Shown here one piece after another: positions 1 through 9,018 of a stretch of 64,000 bases of DNA. Origin of the DNA: Gramella sp. Hel_I_59 (GTDB lineage Bacteria > Bacteroidota > Bacteroidia > Flavobacteriales > Flavobacteriaceae); assembly GCF_006714895.1 (NCBI RefSeq), contig NZ_VFME01000001.1, positions 2,666,001-2,730,000 on the forward strand. The letters run 5' to 3'. The notes beneath the pieces are model-generated. The model was given only the letters and a program-made list of their open reading frames with translations, had not been told where the DNA came from and made no database searches. The position numbers and the translations under genes are program-made. Each line of letters starts with the position of its first letter. Position 1 is the stretch's first letter.

Positions 1-544
1 TATAATCAAGACAGATAGAAAGATCATAATGGTGAAAACCACTCAGGGCTTCATTAAACCTTATTTCACTGTTTCTACGTAGCGCCATAAAAACGCCATC
101 TACCACTACCATTTGACTTAATTTCTTATCATTGAAACCATAATTCCAATGTTCCTTACGCCCCTGGTCTAAATGTTGAATGAGATTTGCAGATCTATAG
201 GGTTCAGGGCAATTCCACCATCCTGAAGGGCTTTTGGTTTTTATCTGGCTGCCAGCAATTCCAATGATCCCTAAATTCTCGTCTCTTTCAAATAAATCAA
301 CCAGTATGCTGACCCAATTCTTAGTATGAAATAATACATCTTCATGCACAAAACATATAACTTCAGCTTTACTTTTCTCAATTCCCTGGTTATAGGCCTG
401 AAAAATTGAAAGATCATTTTTTGAGTTATCTAGTACTATTAGGTCATACTCAAAACCAGCGGTTTCGCGGATATTTAATTCTAGTTCAAATGAAATATTC
501 CGAGATCTGGAGCAAATTATTATAGAAACCCTGGTCTTTCTCAT
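1..544 (-). CDS. Glycosyltransferase family 2-like protein, 3' end cut by window edge
   Basis: The frame is open from an ATG at 544 to the window edge, giving about 181 residues without a stop. The start (MRKTRVSIIICSRSR) has the beta-strand typical of GT-A transferases, followed by a strand ending in LDNS. The usual DXD metal site appears as a His-Glu-Asp-Val motif (CFVHEDV), as in the Glyco_tranf_2_5-like subgroup. A GVFMALRR stretch resembles the acceptor-side region. It starts 4 nt after the stop of the preceding glycosyltransferase in the same minus-strand run, so it is probably co-transcribed. The likely role is adding one sugar of the surface glycan on the cytoplasmic side. Donor and acceptor cannot be read from the sequence. 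Confidence 0.75.
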   Translation of the reverse strand, partial: MRKTRVSIIICSRSRNISFELELNIRETAGFEYDLIVLDNSKNDLSIFQAYNQGIEKSKAEVICFVHEDVLFHTKNWVSILVDLFERDENLGIIGIAGSQIKTKSPSGWWNCPEPYRSANLIQHLDQGRKEHWNYGFNDKKLSQMVVVDGVFMALRRNSEIRFNEALSGFHHYDLSICLDY

Positions 545-548
545 ATTC

Positions 549-1376
549 CTATTTTAGCCTAAACTTACTTCGTAGTTTTTGGATAATAACTCTAGAAAGT
601 TGCTTAAATGATATTACAGTATGAAAATTAATCAATTTCTCCTCAATTTTAAGTTTGTCCTGATACACTTCAAAAGAACAGGAATAACCATAGAGCTCAA
701 TATGTTTTTCAAAAATATAATTCTGCATGGATTGCTTGGAAATTGTATCCATATTTATCTTAGTACTTCTAGAAACTGGTTTGATCCTATAAAATAATGT
801 ACATTGCTCCAATAATTTTGCATGTCCTCCTCTTTTTAGAATCTGTATCCAAAACTCCCAATCCTCAAAACCATATTTCATATTTACATCGTAGCCTTTA
901 TTGACTGTCCAGTCATCTTTTCTATATAAACCACTGCAATGAATTCTATTCTTGATCAAGAGATTGGCAAGAGAAGGATTTCCCAAATCCAGTTCTTCAT
1001 CTAATTCCCCGAAACATTTTGCTTTACCATACACGATTTTAACATCCGGATCCTCAATTTCTTCAAGGCATGCAGCAAGATAATTCTCACTTATAAGATC
1101 ATCTGCATCCAAAGGGAGAATAAATTTACCCTTTGAATTCCCAATGCCGAAATTTCTGGCACTACCTACTCCTAAGTTCTCTTGATAAAAATATTGTATT
1201 CGCTTATCCTTATTCACCCATTCCCTTGCTACCGCTTCTGTCTCATCCGGGCTTCCATCATTTATAACCAGGCATTCCCAATTGTTAAACGTTTGGTCTA
1301 ATACAGACTGAATAGCCTCCCCCAGAAATTGAGCCTGATTATAACATGGAATAATAACTGAAATAATAGGGTTCAT
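549..1376 (-). CDS. Glycosyltransferase family 2
   Basis: This 275-residue protein has a clear GT-A nucleotide-sugar domain. VIIPCYNQ opens it at about residues 7-14, NDGSPDET sits near 39-46, and the metal-binding DADD is at 90-93. An ED-W motif (GFEDWEFW) near residue 170 is the usual catalytic-base region of inverting GT2 enzymes. No membrane segment is evident, so it is probably a cytoplasmic or peripheral enzyme working on a lipid-linked acceptor. It lies 1 nt from the preceding glycosyltransferase gene. The sugar specificity is unknown. Confidence in the family is high. Confidence 0.9.
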   Translation of the reverse strand: MNPIISVIIPCYNQAQFLGEAIQSVLDQTFNNWECLVINDGSPDETEAVAREWVNKDKRIQYFYQENLGVGSARNFGIGNSKGKFILPLDADDLISENYLAACLEEIEDPDVKIVYGKAKCFGELDEELDLGNPSLANLLIKNRIHCSGLYRKDDWTVNKGYDVNMKYGFEDWEFWIQILKRGGHAKLLEQCTLFYRIKPVSRSTKINMDTISKQSMQNYIFEKHIELYGYSCSFEVYQDKLKIEEKLINFHTVISFKQLSRVIIQKLRSKFRLK

Positions 1377-1377
1377 T

Positions 1378-2166
1378 CTAAAACTTATTTAAAAGACCAG
1401 TTTTTACCAAGATTTGAATTTTTCTGGACTTTTTCAATTCACCTAAGGATTCTTTTAATTTTTTCAACTCAGAATAATCATTAAGAAATAATGGGAAAAA
1501 ATTTTCTAATACTTCTTTTTTTTCTTCAACAATCATTTCGCTGTTATCTTCCTTCGAACTTATTCCATCTAAGTAAAATACAGATAATGTTTTATCTATA
1601 TGTATATAACTAGCATTGCTCCTACATATACTTAGAAGAAAGAACTTCCAATCTGAAATAATTTTTAAATTCTCATCATAAAAGCCATTATTTTCTAGAA
1701 TTGCTTTTCGAATAAAGGTTGAAGGATGAGGTAAAGTATCTTCCAGAAAATACAAAAAGGAAAGCTGATCAGGATAATTCTTTATAAAACTCTCTTGAGC
1801 CATTATCACTTTTAAATTAAAATAAATGAAATCATAAGATCTTAAAAATTGACAAGTGTTCTCCAGGCTTTCGATTTGCAGGAAATGGTCTCCACTATTA
1901 AGAAAAAGCACATATTTACCATTAGCCATTTTGATCCCTTTGTTCATGGCATTATAGATCCCGGAGTCTTTCTCACTGATAAATTTATCAATTCCTGAAT
2001 TTCTAGATCTTAGAAATTCTACTGTACCATCTTGGGAAGCACCATCTATAACCAAATATTCAAATTCCTGCCAGGTTTGCTCCAGAACACTTTCAACTGT
2101 CCTTTTTAAGCCCTGAAGGTTATCTTTATTAATCGTAATAATGGTTAATAATGGTCGTTTATCCAT
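1378..2166 (-). CDS. Glycosyltransferase family 2 (WcaE-like)
   Basis: This 262-residue protein has a GT-A domain. It opens with LLTIITINKDN, then DGASQDGT at about 41-48, EKDSGIYNAMNKG near 66-78, and NSGD at 90-93 in the DXD position. The DSGIYNAMNKG signature is typical of colanic-acid/WcaE-like glycosyltransferases of capsule loci. The C-terminal 40 residues are charged and helical. About 94 nt separate it from the upstream GT4 gene, so it could have its own weak promoter, but it is in the same run. The sugar donor is not predictable. Confidence 0.88.
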   Translation of the reverse strand: MDKRPLLTIITINKDNLQGLKRTVESVLEQTWQEFEYLVIDGASQDGTVEFLRSRNSGIDKFISEKDSGIYNAMNKGIKMANGKYVLFLNSGDHFLQIESLENTCQFLRSYDFIYFNLKVIMAQESFIKNYPDQLSFLYFLEDTLPHPSTFIRKAILENNGFYDENLKIISDWKFFLLSICRSNASYIHIDKTLSVFYLDGISSKEDNSEMIVEEKKEVLENFFPLFLNDYSELKKLKESLGELKKSRKIQILVKTGLLNKF

Positions 2167-2260
2167 ATTTTTCAGTGTAAGCCTTTTTAATACTTTAGCT
2201 TACAGATCATTAAGAGTTTTGCCAGATAGCTCCATTCTGTCCTGTAATAAGGGCTCTTTA

Positions 2261-3541
2261 TTAATTAGTTTTTTCAAGGCATTCAGAAAACAGATCAATG
2301 TAGGCTCTGGCCTGTATTTTTTGATCATATTTTTGTTGTGCATCTCTAATGATCTCCTTTATATCCTTTTGGACGCCATGCTCTAGAAAATAATCTATAC
2401 TTGTTTTAAGTGCGTTAACAGACACTTTATCCACCAATATACCATTCTGCCCATGATCAATCATATCAGGTATTCCCCCAATTGGGAACCCAATTACAGG
2501 AGTTCCACTCATTAATGACTCCAAGACTGTATTTGGTAAGTTATCCATTATAGAAGGAATAACGAAGACGTCTGCAGCCGAATATGCGGCGCTCATTAAA
2601 CGTTCATCTTTTATCGAACCTAATTCTATAATATTTTCGGAGCTGTTTTTTAAGTCTTTTTTTCCGACTGCACATAATACAATACCATGGCGATCTAACT
2701 TTTGAAATGCCCCTCTAAGATACTCGAAACCCTTCCTTTGATTACTTAAAGAATCTGCGACGAATAAGATCACTTTTTTTCCTTGCGGAATATTTAAAAT
2801 TTCTTTGCTGTAAGCTTTATCCAAAGGTTTAAAAACCTCCGAGTCTAATCCATAAGGTATATGTTTTACATCAAACTCACCAAATACTTCACTGGATAAA
2901 GCTTCTTTCATAAGCCACTTAGAAGGAGAGACAATTTGAAGTTTAGGAGTTTTAGAAAATATCGATTTTTTAAATTCTAAATTCCTCTTTATGAATTCTA
3001 ATTCAATCTTAGTGTATTCCCGTTCCAATGGTTCCCCAAACTCATTCAAATTGAGGTATTTCTCTTCATAATGTTCTCCACCACTAAAGGGGTTCATATC
3101 ATGTAAGGTCCAGACTACCGGCTTTGTATTCTTTTTAAAAAAGGAACCCAGATCCAGGAAATTTGCCACCCAGTGCAGATTGATAATATCCGCCTCTTTA
3201 TACAATGGTGATTGAGTAATATCTAAATGAGAACTTGGAAAACTGAACATTTCTAATCCATTTTCTCTGTTATTCAAAAAATCCTTTTCAGGACTGGATA
3301 TCTGTGAAGGTTTTGTAAGCTTGAATTCCTGGGAAAGCCTTCTAACTTTTCTTGTCATTCTTTGATTAAGACCAGGTGAACTTTCTACAGGTTCAAAACA
3401 GTGACTTTCAGGCCAGTCATTAATTTTATTCTTTAAAAGGACTTTAGAATTGATACCCTCGGCCAGTAAACCCAGATGTAATCTTTTACAAGCGGTCGCA
3501 GCACCACCATAATCAAATGTATTTACAATTAATACTTTCAA
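2261..3541 (-). CDS. Glycosyltransferase family 4 (GT-B fold)
   Basis: This 426-residue GT-B enzyme starts with VLIVNTFDYGGAATACKRL, an N-terminal Rossmann half with a GG-A acceptor-side loop. The C-terminal half carries PNTVLESLMSGTPVIGF and GGIPDMI around residues 330-365, the EX7E-type donor-binding region of GT4 retaining enzymes. No transmembrane segment is visible. It overlaps the upstream methyltransferase gene by 4 nt, which implies translational coupling. Its role is probably one glycan-assembly step on the lipid carrier. Confidence 0.9.
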   Translation of the reverse strand: MKVLIVNTFDYGGAATACKRLHLGLLAEGINSKVLLKNKINDWPESHCFEPVESSPGLNQRMTRKVRRLSQEFKLTKPSQISSPEKDFLNNRENGLEMFSFPSSHLDITQSPLYKEADIINLHWVANFLDLGSFFKKNTKPVVWTLHDMNPFSGGEHYEEKYLNLNEFGEPLEREYTKIELEFIKRNLEFKKSIFSKTPKLQIVSPSKWLMKEALSSEVFGEFDVKHIPYGLDSEVFKPLDKAYSKEILNIPQGKKVILFVADSLSNQRKGFEYLRGAFQKLDRHGIVLCAVGKKDLKNSSENIIELGSIKDERLMSAAYSAADVFVIPSIMDNLPNTVLESLMSGTPVIGFPIGGIPDMIDHGQNGILVDKVSVNALKTSIDYFLEHGVQKDIKEIIRDAQQKYDQKIQARAYIDLFSECLEKTN

Positions 3542-4455
3542 TCGTTTTTCTTATAAATTATCAATATTGAATGGCCTTTAATATATTTACTAATAACACT
3601 TATTATTCTAATAAGAATCTTCCTACTTCCAAATTTATTATAAATTTTAAGTAATAATTTGTTTCTATTTATAAATGGAATAAGAACAGAATTCACATAC
3701 CAGTCATAGTGATACTTCTGAAGTGGTTCAAAAAATACTTTTTCCACCTTTAAATTAAAAATTGATTCCAAGTTTCGCAAGGACCTCTCATCCCATAATC
3801 CCATATGATGAGGTGGTTTATTTAAAATACCACCTTCTGTTTTCCTAATAAATGATTTATTATTTGGCACAGAAATTACTAAAGTACCACTAGGTTTTAA
3901 ACAATCCAATTGACTCTTAATAAAGGAATTTACTTGGGAAATATGCTCTAGGACCTGGAAAGAACAAACAACATCAAAAACTTCTTGATTTCTCACAGAA
4001 AAATTTTGAACCGTTTCCATATGTAATTCTAAGTTCAAAAATTTAGCTTTTTTTAAACTATTCTTATTTAATTCAAGTCCAGTTACATTGAAACCTGATT
4101 CCTTCATTTTAGATAAAAAGCCTAATCCTCCACTGCCAACCTCAAGAATTTTTTCTTTTCCTTTTAGCTGACCTTTTATTTTTTGATGTTCCCATTTCCA
4201 TGGCATATAATACCATTCATACTTTTCTAAGTTTTCATAAAATTTACTATCCCCTCCAATATTATATGGATAAAAAAATCGATACTCGGTGTCTAAACAT
4301 TGATATAATGCAAATTTATTTAATCCTTGAAAATGTCTACTAACATCGATTCCTAACTGTACTCTATAATCTTCAATGAGATTTTGAACTTTAATTTCTT
4401 TTAAGAGCATGGCTCGACGATTTGTTGAAAACGGTGATTGGATTGTATTATCCAT
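3538..4455 (-). CDS. Class I SAM-dependent methyltransferase
   Basis: This 305-residue protein has a SAM-binding motif I, ILEVGSGGLGF, at about residues 103-113. An acidic motif II (GLELN) follows near 126-130, and FDVVCSFQVLEHI is the motif IV region typical of UbiG/methyltransf_11-type enzymes. The N-terminal 95 residues have no clear family. Its 5' end overlaps the sulfotransferase gene by 8 nt. In this locus it most plausibly O-methylates a sugar of the polysaccharide or caps its end. A lipid or other small-molecule substrate cannot be excluded. Confidence 0.85.
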   Translation of the reverse strand: MDNTIQSPFSTNRRAMLLKEIKVQNLIEDYRVQLGIDVSRHFQGLNKFALYQCLDTEYRFFYPYNIGGDSKFYENLEKYEWYYMPWKWEHQKIKGQLKGKEKILEVGSGGLGFLSKMKESGFNVTGLELNKNSLKKAKFLNLELHMETVQNFSVRNQEVFDVVCSFQVLEHISQVNSFIKSQLDCLKPSGTLVISVPNNKSFIRKTEGGILNKPPHHMGLWDERSLRNLESIFNLKVEKVFFEPLQKYHYDWYVNSVLIPFINRNKLLLKIYNKFGSRKILIRIISVISKYIKGHSILIIYKKND

Positions 4456-5119
4456 TTATATTGAAAGAATAGTTAAATTGTAAAAAATCTGCTTCATAAA
4501 ACTCTTGGATCATTTTCACTGTTTCTGGATTTAACTCATTCCTTCTATCTTTGCTATTACTAGAACTATTCTTATGGATTAATTGAATATTTTTACCAGT
4601 AATATTAGACAAATCATCAAATGCTCTTCCAATATCTTCAAATTGATAAACTTTATCAATTTTAATTCCTTTTATCCAATCGGATTGCTTATTACATTGA
4701 CTCAATCCTTTGAAATTATATAGCCCTATTGGATCAATACCTTTGACTATTGTGTTCATTAAATCCTGATAATTATAATTTAGTGGAATTCTTTCGACTA
4801 TTTGAAAGTAATGAAATAGGGATAGAAATCTATCATAAGGATTTCTTGAAAAACAAAATTTAAAAGATGTATTATAATATTTTAAGGAAACTATACCATT
4901 TTCTTTTAATTTAACAATATCAATGTGACCAAAAGTAGCTGCTCCATGATTGTAAAAATTATTCCGTGCCTCTGACACTTTTAAAAATTGCTTCATATTT
5001 AAGGATTGATTCAAACTCTCAAATACACTAGTACCTGCATTTTTTGGAATCCACACAAACAGTATTTTCTGTTTATTGATATTGCTAAGAAAAGATTCAA
5101 CTCTTTTTAAGTATATCAT
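4448..5119 (-). CDS. Sulfotransferase family protein (PAPS-dependent)
   Basis: This 223-residue protein has the two PAPS-binding signatures of carbohydrate sulfotransferases. The 5'-phosphosulfate loop is FVWIPKNAGTS at about 21-31, and the 3'-phosphate region is FSRNPYDRFLSLF at about 90-102. Length and layout match the Sulfotransfer_2-like group that modifies polysaccharides. Its start codon shares 1 nt with the stop of the Wzt-like ATPase gene, and its 3' end overlaps the methyltransferase gene, so it belongs firmly to the export/assembly operon. The inferred role is sulfation of the surface glycan before or during export. The acceptor position is unknown. Confidence 0.85.
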   Translation of the reverse strand: MIYLKRVESFLSNINKQKILFVWIPKNAGTSVFESLNQSLNMKQFLKVSEARNNFYNHGAATFGHIDIVKLKENGIVSLKYYNTSFKFCFSRNPYDRFLSLFHYFQIVERIPLNYNYQDLMNTIVKGIDPIGLYNFKGLSQCNKQSDWIKGIKIDKVYQFEDIGRAFDDLSNITGKNIQLIHKNSSSNSKDRRNELNPETVKMIQEFYEADFLQFNYSFNING

Positions 5120-6390
5120 TATTCATCCGCATTTATTGGCGATTTCCAATTAAGAATAGGCGAAACAATACCTTTCCGTGAATAATTTTTAAAAAAGTTA
5201 ACACCTGTAATTTCAAATGAAACTATACTCTCTTCTAACGTTATAGATTCGATGAATGGTATATGGCATCCAATAGTTACACTATATTTACCGGGTTTCA
5301 AAAATTTTGTAGGCAAAAAACACCCAATGGTATAAAGCTCATTTTTATTTTCCACCCTGAGATCTTTACGACAATCCGAATCCCAAGATGTAAAAATTAT
5401 ATTTTCTTCTTCATCAATAACTCTTACAAAAAACACGAAACCTTTTGATAAACTTTTAACGGAATAATACATTTTTATAAAGATTTCTTCATCAAATGCA
5501 TAAATCGATGTGACTCTATCTTTGTTTAATAATTCTACTCTCTTAATATTAACGATATGGTTATTATCATTAATATCTGCCATAGCCCTTAGTCCAAATG
5601 ATTCCTTCTTTAAATACTCCCTTATTCCTGTAGTTACGTCGCCCAAAAAACTAAGATTTCCGTTCTCAATAACACAAAGTTTATCACATAGCTTTTGAAT
5701 TGAAGTCATATTATGACTTACAAAAAGCACCGTTCTTCCTTCTCCGGTTGAGAGGTCCTGCATTTTCCCGATGGCCTTTTTTTGAAATTCAGCGTCCCCC
5801 ACGGCAAGCACTTCATCTACTACAAGAATTTCAGGCTCCAGGTGCGCTGCCACGGCAAAACCCAGTCTAACCGTCATCCCACTGCTATACCTTTTAACAG
5901 GCGTATCTATATACTTTTCACAACCTGAGAATGCAATGATCTCATCAAGCTTACTTTTGATCTCAGACCTTCTCATTCCCAAAACCGCTCCGTTCATAAA
6001 TATATTCTCTCTGCCCGTAAGTTCCGGATGAAAGCCTGTACCTATTTCTAAAAGGGAAGCTATTCGACCCTTTGTTTTTATACTGCCCGTAGTTGGTGCG
6101 GTCACTCTGGATAACAATTTTAATAAGGTGGATTTCCCGGCACCATTCTTCCCTATGATCCCAAGAACTTCACCCTGGTTTACCTCGAAATTAATATCCT
6201 TTAATGCCCAAACATAATCTTCACTAGCTTTACTCTGCCTGTCGTTCAAAGCTCCCACTTTTAAAAAGGGATCTTCTTTGCCCCTCACCCCATACCACCA
6301 TCGTTTAAGGTCATCACCCAGAGTTCCGGTTCCAACAGTTCCCAAACGATATTGTTTGGAAATATTTTCGGCTTTAAGGATTATGCTCAT
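5119..6390 (-). CDS. wzt: ABC transporter ATP-binding protein for polysaccharide export, with Wzt-type C-terminal domain
   Basis: The 423-residue protein has Walker A (GKNGAGKST, residues 80-88), signature YSSGM at 168-172 and Walker B ILVVDEV at 188-194. It belongs to the TagH/Wzt/KpsT polysaccharide exporter group. About 150 extra residues follow the ATPase (from about 275). They are predicted beta-rich and resemble the Wzt C-terminal carbohydrate-binding domain that recognises the finished chain. Its permease is most likely the ABC-2 protein at 12241-13110, separated by several genes. It is the last gene upstream of the sulfotransferase, sharing 1 nt with it. The wzt symbol reflects function and family, not proven orthology. 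Confidence 0.88.
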   Translation of the reverse strand: MSIILKAENISKQYRLGTVGTGTLGDDLKRWWYGVRGKEDPFLKVGALNDRQSKASEDYVWALKDINFEVNQGEVLGIIGKNGAGKSTLLKLLSRVTAPTTGSIKTKGRIASLLEIGTGFHPELTGRENIFMNGAVLGMRRSEIKSKLDEIIAFSGCEKYIDTPVKRYSSGMTVRLGFAVAAHLEPEILVVDEVLAVGDAEFQKKAIGKMQDLSTGEGRTVLFVSHNMTSIQKLCDKLCVIENGNLSFLGDVTTGIREYLKKESFGLRAMADINDNNHIVNIKRVELLNKDRVTSIYAFDEEIFIKMYYSVKSLSKGFVFFVRVIDEEENIIFTSWDSDCRKDLRVENKNELYTIGCFLPTKFLKPGKYSVTIGCHIPFIESITLEESIVSFEITGVNFFKNYSRKGIVSPILNWKSPINADE

Positions 6391-6543
6391 ATAATATTAT
6401 TTATCCTCATACTAATAGGCTCAAAGGAAATTAAAATTTTAGAAAGCCAGACATCAGACTATAGATTCTAAATGCATCCATATAGTGCCTAAAAATAAGC
6501 ATTCCTTATAAAACAGGACTTTAACGGACCAGAGAATTATAAG

Positions 6544-7335
6544 CTATTTGTACCAGACTTCATTAAGTACAAGACTTTCAGAATTATCCAGATTATCATG
6601 ATCTAAGGGATGTGGCAACTTATCTACTTTTGTTTTCCTATTAAAACGTTCTTTCCTGTAAAAAGTAAACTCCGCAACACCAGGGATTTCTATTCCATGA
6701 ATCCTTTTAGAACCACAACAGTTATTGGGGTGTATATGTACACAAACATGATCTTTTAATAGCTTATCAAAGATTTTTTTTATCCGCTGAAAATAATAGG
6801 GATACTCCATGGAAGTTAGCATATGGAATTCAATTATGATCATTCTGCATTTAGCCAGGATCTCCTGAGGTGTGTCCAGTATTACATCATATTCATGACC
6901 CTCAATATCCATTTGAAGGATAAGGTCTTTATTCAAATTAACTTCAGTTAATCCAATCCAATCTTCCATTCTCAAAAACTCACCTCTGGTATTTTTACCT
7001 ATAAATTTCTTCACAAAATGGAAGCTGTCATCTGTGATAACGGGCTTCTCCACAGATCCATCGGCCATAAATACCTTCATGCCCAGAGCTGCACAATCTT
7101 TTTCAAAGCTGCTTCTGGTTCCTACCCCCGGAGAAAAACAAGCCGCTATATTTTTCAGATCGTCAGGAAGAAGATACCCGCCATCCTTTTCACCTCCAAG
7201 TCGTATAAGTTCATTTTCTGTTTTCCAGGGTTTAAGACTTAGTACCAGAGTTTCAATATCTGATCTATCTGGTGCTCTATATAGCTTTTTTAAGAGCAGG
7301 ACTTTGCTGCGACTCAAAAGACCTTTCTTATTCAT
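6544..7335 (-). CDS. FkbM family methyltransferase
   Basis: This 263-residue protein has the FkbM layout: a GGEKDGGYLLP entry strand near residues 43-53, a degenerate SAM loop (SPGVGT), and ILQMDIEGHEYDVI in the middle, the family hallmark. FkbM enzymes O-methylate hydroxyls of sugars or polyketides with S-adenosylmethionine. The gene overlaps the upstream methyltransferase gene by 8 nt. A gap of about 150 nt separates it from the wzt-like gene downstream. It most likely methylates a sugar of the surface polysaccharide. Confidence 0.87.
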   Translation of the reverse strand: MNKKGLLSRSKVLLLKKLYRAPDRSDIETLVLSLKPWKTENELIRLGGEKDGGYLLPDDLKNIAACFSPGVGTRSSFEKDCAALGMKVFMADGSVEKPVITDDSFHFVKKFIGKNTRGEFLRMEDWIGLTEVNLNKDLILQMDIEGHEYDVILDTPQEILAKCRMIIIEFHMLTSMEYPYYFQRIKKIFDKLLKDHVCVHIHPNNCCGSKRIHGIEIPGVAEFTFYRKERFNRKTKVDKLPHPLDHDNLDNSESLVLNEVWYK

Positions 7336-8179
7336 TTATAGGTTTTCTGTAGGTGATCAATTGGCTTTTTGCAAAATACCTGTTTACAGGATAAGGTATA
7401 TACTTCTCCTTACTAAGGGCTTTTTTTCTAAAACTTTCCCTCTTCTTACCTGTTTTCATCAGCTGTCCAAATCTCTCCAGACTACCCACAGGAAGTATCT
7501 CAACCTCTTTAAAGAATTGCTCTCCTGCCTTTTCAAAATGTGCTGAACTAAAACTTCGATCTGGATGTGGGTCTTCTTCCTTCCATTTTTTGAATGCCGC
7601 CGTACTTATTTTTGAAGGTCTTCCTTTTACAGGAACGTACCATCTAATTTCATCCAGTAATTTGGAATTTACTGCGGGCTCAAAGAATCTTGCTTCACCG
7701 TCTTCTTTTAATAACCGGGCTGTTTCCTTTAAAAAAAGTGTTTCAACAGGAATATTTAAATGATGTAAAAAGGCCTTCCCTATTATCAGATCGAAACTCT
7801 TTGCTGGTAACTTATTTTCCAGGAAATCACCTTTTATAAATTTAATAGGATATTTAAAATTATAGTTTTTATTTATTTCTTCGATGATCTCACCGCTGGA
7901 AGGTGCGATATCATTCGCATAAACTTCTGCTCCCAGGGCCGCCATTATGGCCGCATTATTGCAATCTCCACACCCCATTTCCAGCACCTTTGAACCGGAA
8001 AGTTTATCCCGGAAATTATTTTTATAAAGTGCAAACCAGCTGGTCTCATGTGTTGTTGCAAAATCAAGATATCCCTCCAGATTATTTAGCCACCATAAAA
8101 TATTTTTAATTGAATAACCGGAATAGACCTTTTCATAAAAGTCCTTGTTCTTTTTCTGATTTCGATCTTCTTTCTGCAT
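7328..8179 (-). CDS. Class I SAM-dependent methyltransferase
   Basis: This 283-residue protein has motif I VLEMGCGDCNNA at about 65-76, an acidic motif II ending in YANDIAP, and motif IV FDLIIGKAFLHHL, a methyltransf_11/25-type enzyme. The C-terminal third is rich in lysine and arginine. It is coupled by an 8-nt overlap to the FkbM gene, so the two probably modify the same product. Substrate unknown; methylation of a sugar or of the lipid-linked glycan is inferred from the locus only. Confidence 0.85.
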   Translation of the reverse strand: MQKEDRNQKKNKDFYEKVYSGYSIKNILWWLNNLEGYLDFATTHETSWFALYKNNFRDKLSGSKVLEMGCGDCNNAAIMAALGAEVYANDIAPSSGEIIEEINKNYNFKYPIKFIKGDFLENKLPAKSFDLIIGKAFLHHLNIPVETLFLKETARLLKEDGEARFFEPAVNSKLLDEIRWYVPVKGRPSKISTAAFKKWKEEDPHPDRSFSSAHFEKAGEQFFKEVEILPVGSLERFGQLMKTGKKRESFRKKALSKEKYIPYPVNRYFAKSQLITYRKPINE

Positions 8180-8203
8180 TTAATATCGTATTAAAAACCC
8201 TTC

Positions 8204-9016
8204 TCATTTAAAGGGACAGGCATCCATTAAGGCTTTTTTTATCTCACCTAGCCTTTCCTTATCTGGCAACTCCTGTACATTCTGAAAAAAGTCAATATTA
8301 TTTTGAAGACTTGCTTCGTTTACAAATTTGGGTTTGTATTCTTTTAAATCAACCGACTGAAAGTAATCTACAAACTTAACTCCATCCCCGAATAACTTAT
8401 CTGAGAATTCCACCCAAACACAAGGTATTTGATAAGCATGCGAAACTATTAATCCGTGTAAAGAAGAAGAAATGCAGCGTTCGCAGCTTAATATTTCCCG
8501 GGTAACTTCTTCAACATCCAGGGTCATGAGATCTATCACCATCACATCATTATTTCCCGCAAATAATTCTTTGGCCGTTTCGTGATCATGATAATGAGGT
8601 ATTACGCCTAATTTAAACTGTTTTTGAACATCGGGTGCATAATGATCCGGTAATAAAATAGCAGGGTCTCCGTAAACCGCCGGACATATATAGCCTTTTT
8701 TCAATAGAAAATCTCTGGTCCTTGGTCCGCGAACAGCCCTGAAATCAGCTTCAGGAATCTCATGCTCCCTATCTATAATTCCGCTTCCCCAAACAATACT
8801 TTTAGGTGTTGCATGATGGAGGATACTACCTATAACCAGGAAATGTTTTTTATTTATTTTATACCAGGCCTGTTTTTTTGGATGGATAAATTTCACCTTT
8901 TTCCCTGATATCTTTTCCACTAAATATTTAGAAAGCAGATCTCCGTAATTTTCTTTATCCTTAAAGATAAATTTTTGTTCACTCCAGTAAAAGAGTGGAA
9001 TACTCCTTTTTTCCAT
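8204..9016 (-). CDS. Polysaccharide pyruvyl transferase family protein
   Basis: This 270-residue protein shows the conserved features of the polysaccharide pyruvyl transferase family. These are YGDLLSKYLVEKISGKKV near residues 23-40, GSGI in the first half, AVRGPRTRDFLLKKG, YGDPAILLP, and SSSLHGLIVSHAYQIPCVW near the end. Family members (CsaB, ExoV, Vpu types) transfer a pyruvate ketal from phosphoenolpyruvate to a sugar, adding negative charge, though some relatives are glycosyltransferase-like. It lies 2 nt downstream of the membrane-protein gene, in one transcription unit. Confidence 0.87.
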   Translation of the reverse strand: MEKRSIPLFYWSEQKFIFKDKENYGDLLSKYLVEKISGKKVKFIHPKKQAWYKINKKHFLVIGSILHHATPKSIVWGSGIIDREHEIPEADFRAVRGPRTRDFLLKKGYICPAVYGDPAILLPDHYAPDVQKQFKLGVIPHYHDHETAKELFAGNNDVMVIDLMTLDVEEVTREILSCERCISSSLHGLIVSHAYQIPCVWVEFSDKLFGDGVKFVDYFQSVDLKEYKPKFVNEASLQNNIDFFQNVQELPDKERLGEIKKALMDACPFK

Positions 9017-9018
9017 TC

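Noticed and set aside
7034..7546. 170-residue rightward ORF
   Set aside because: It lies antisense to two well-supported methyltransferase genes and shows no domain features.
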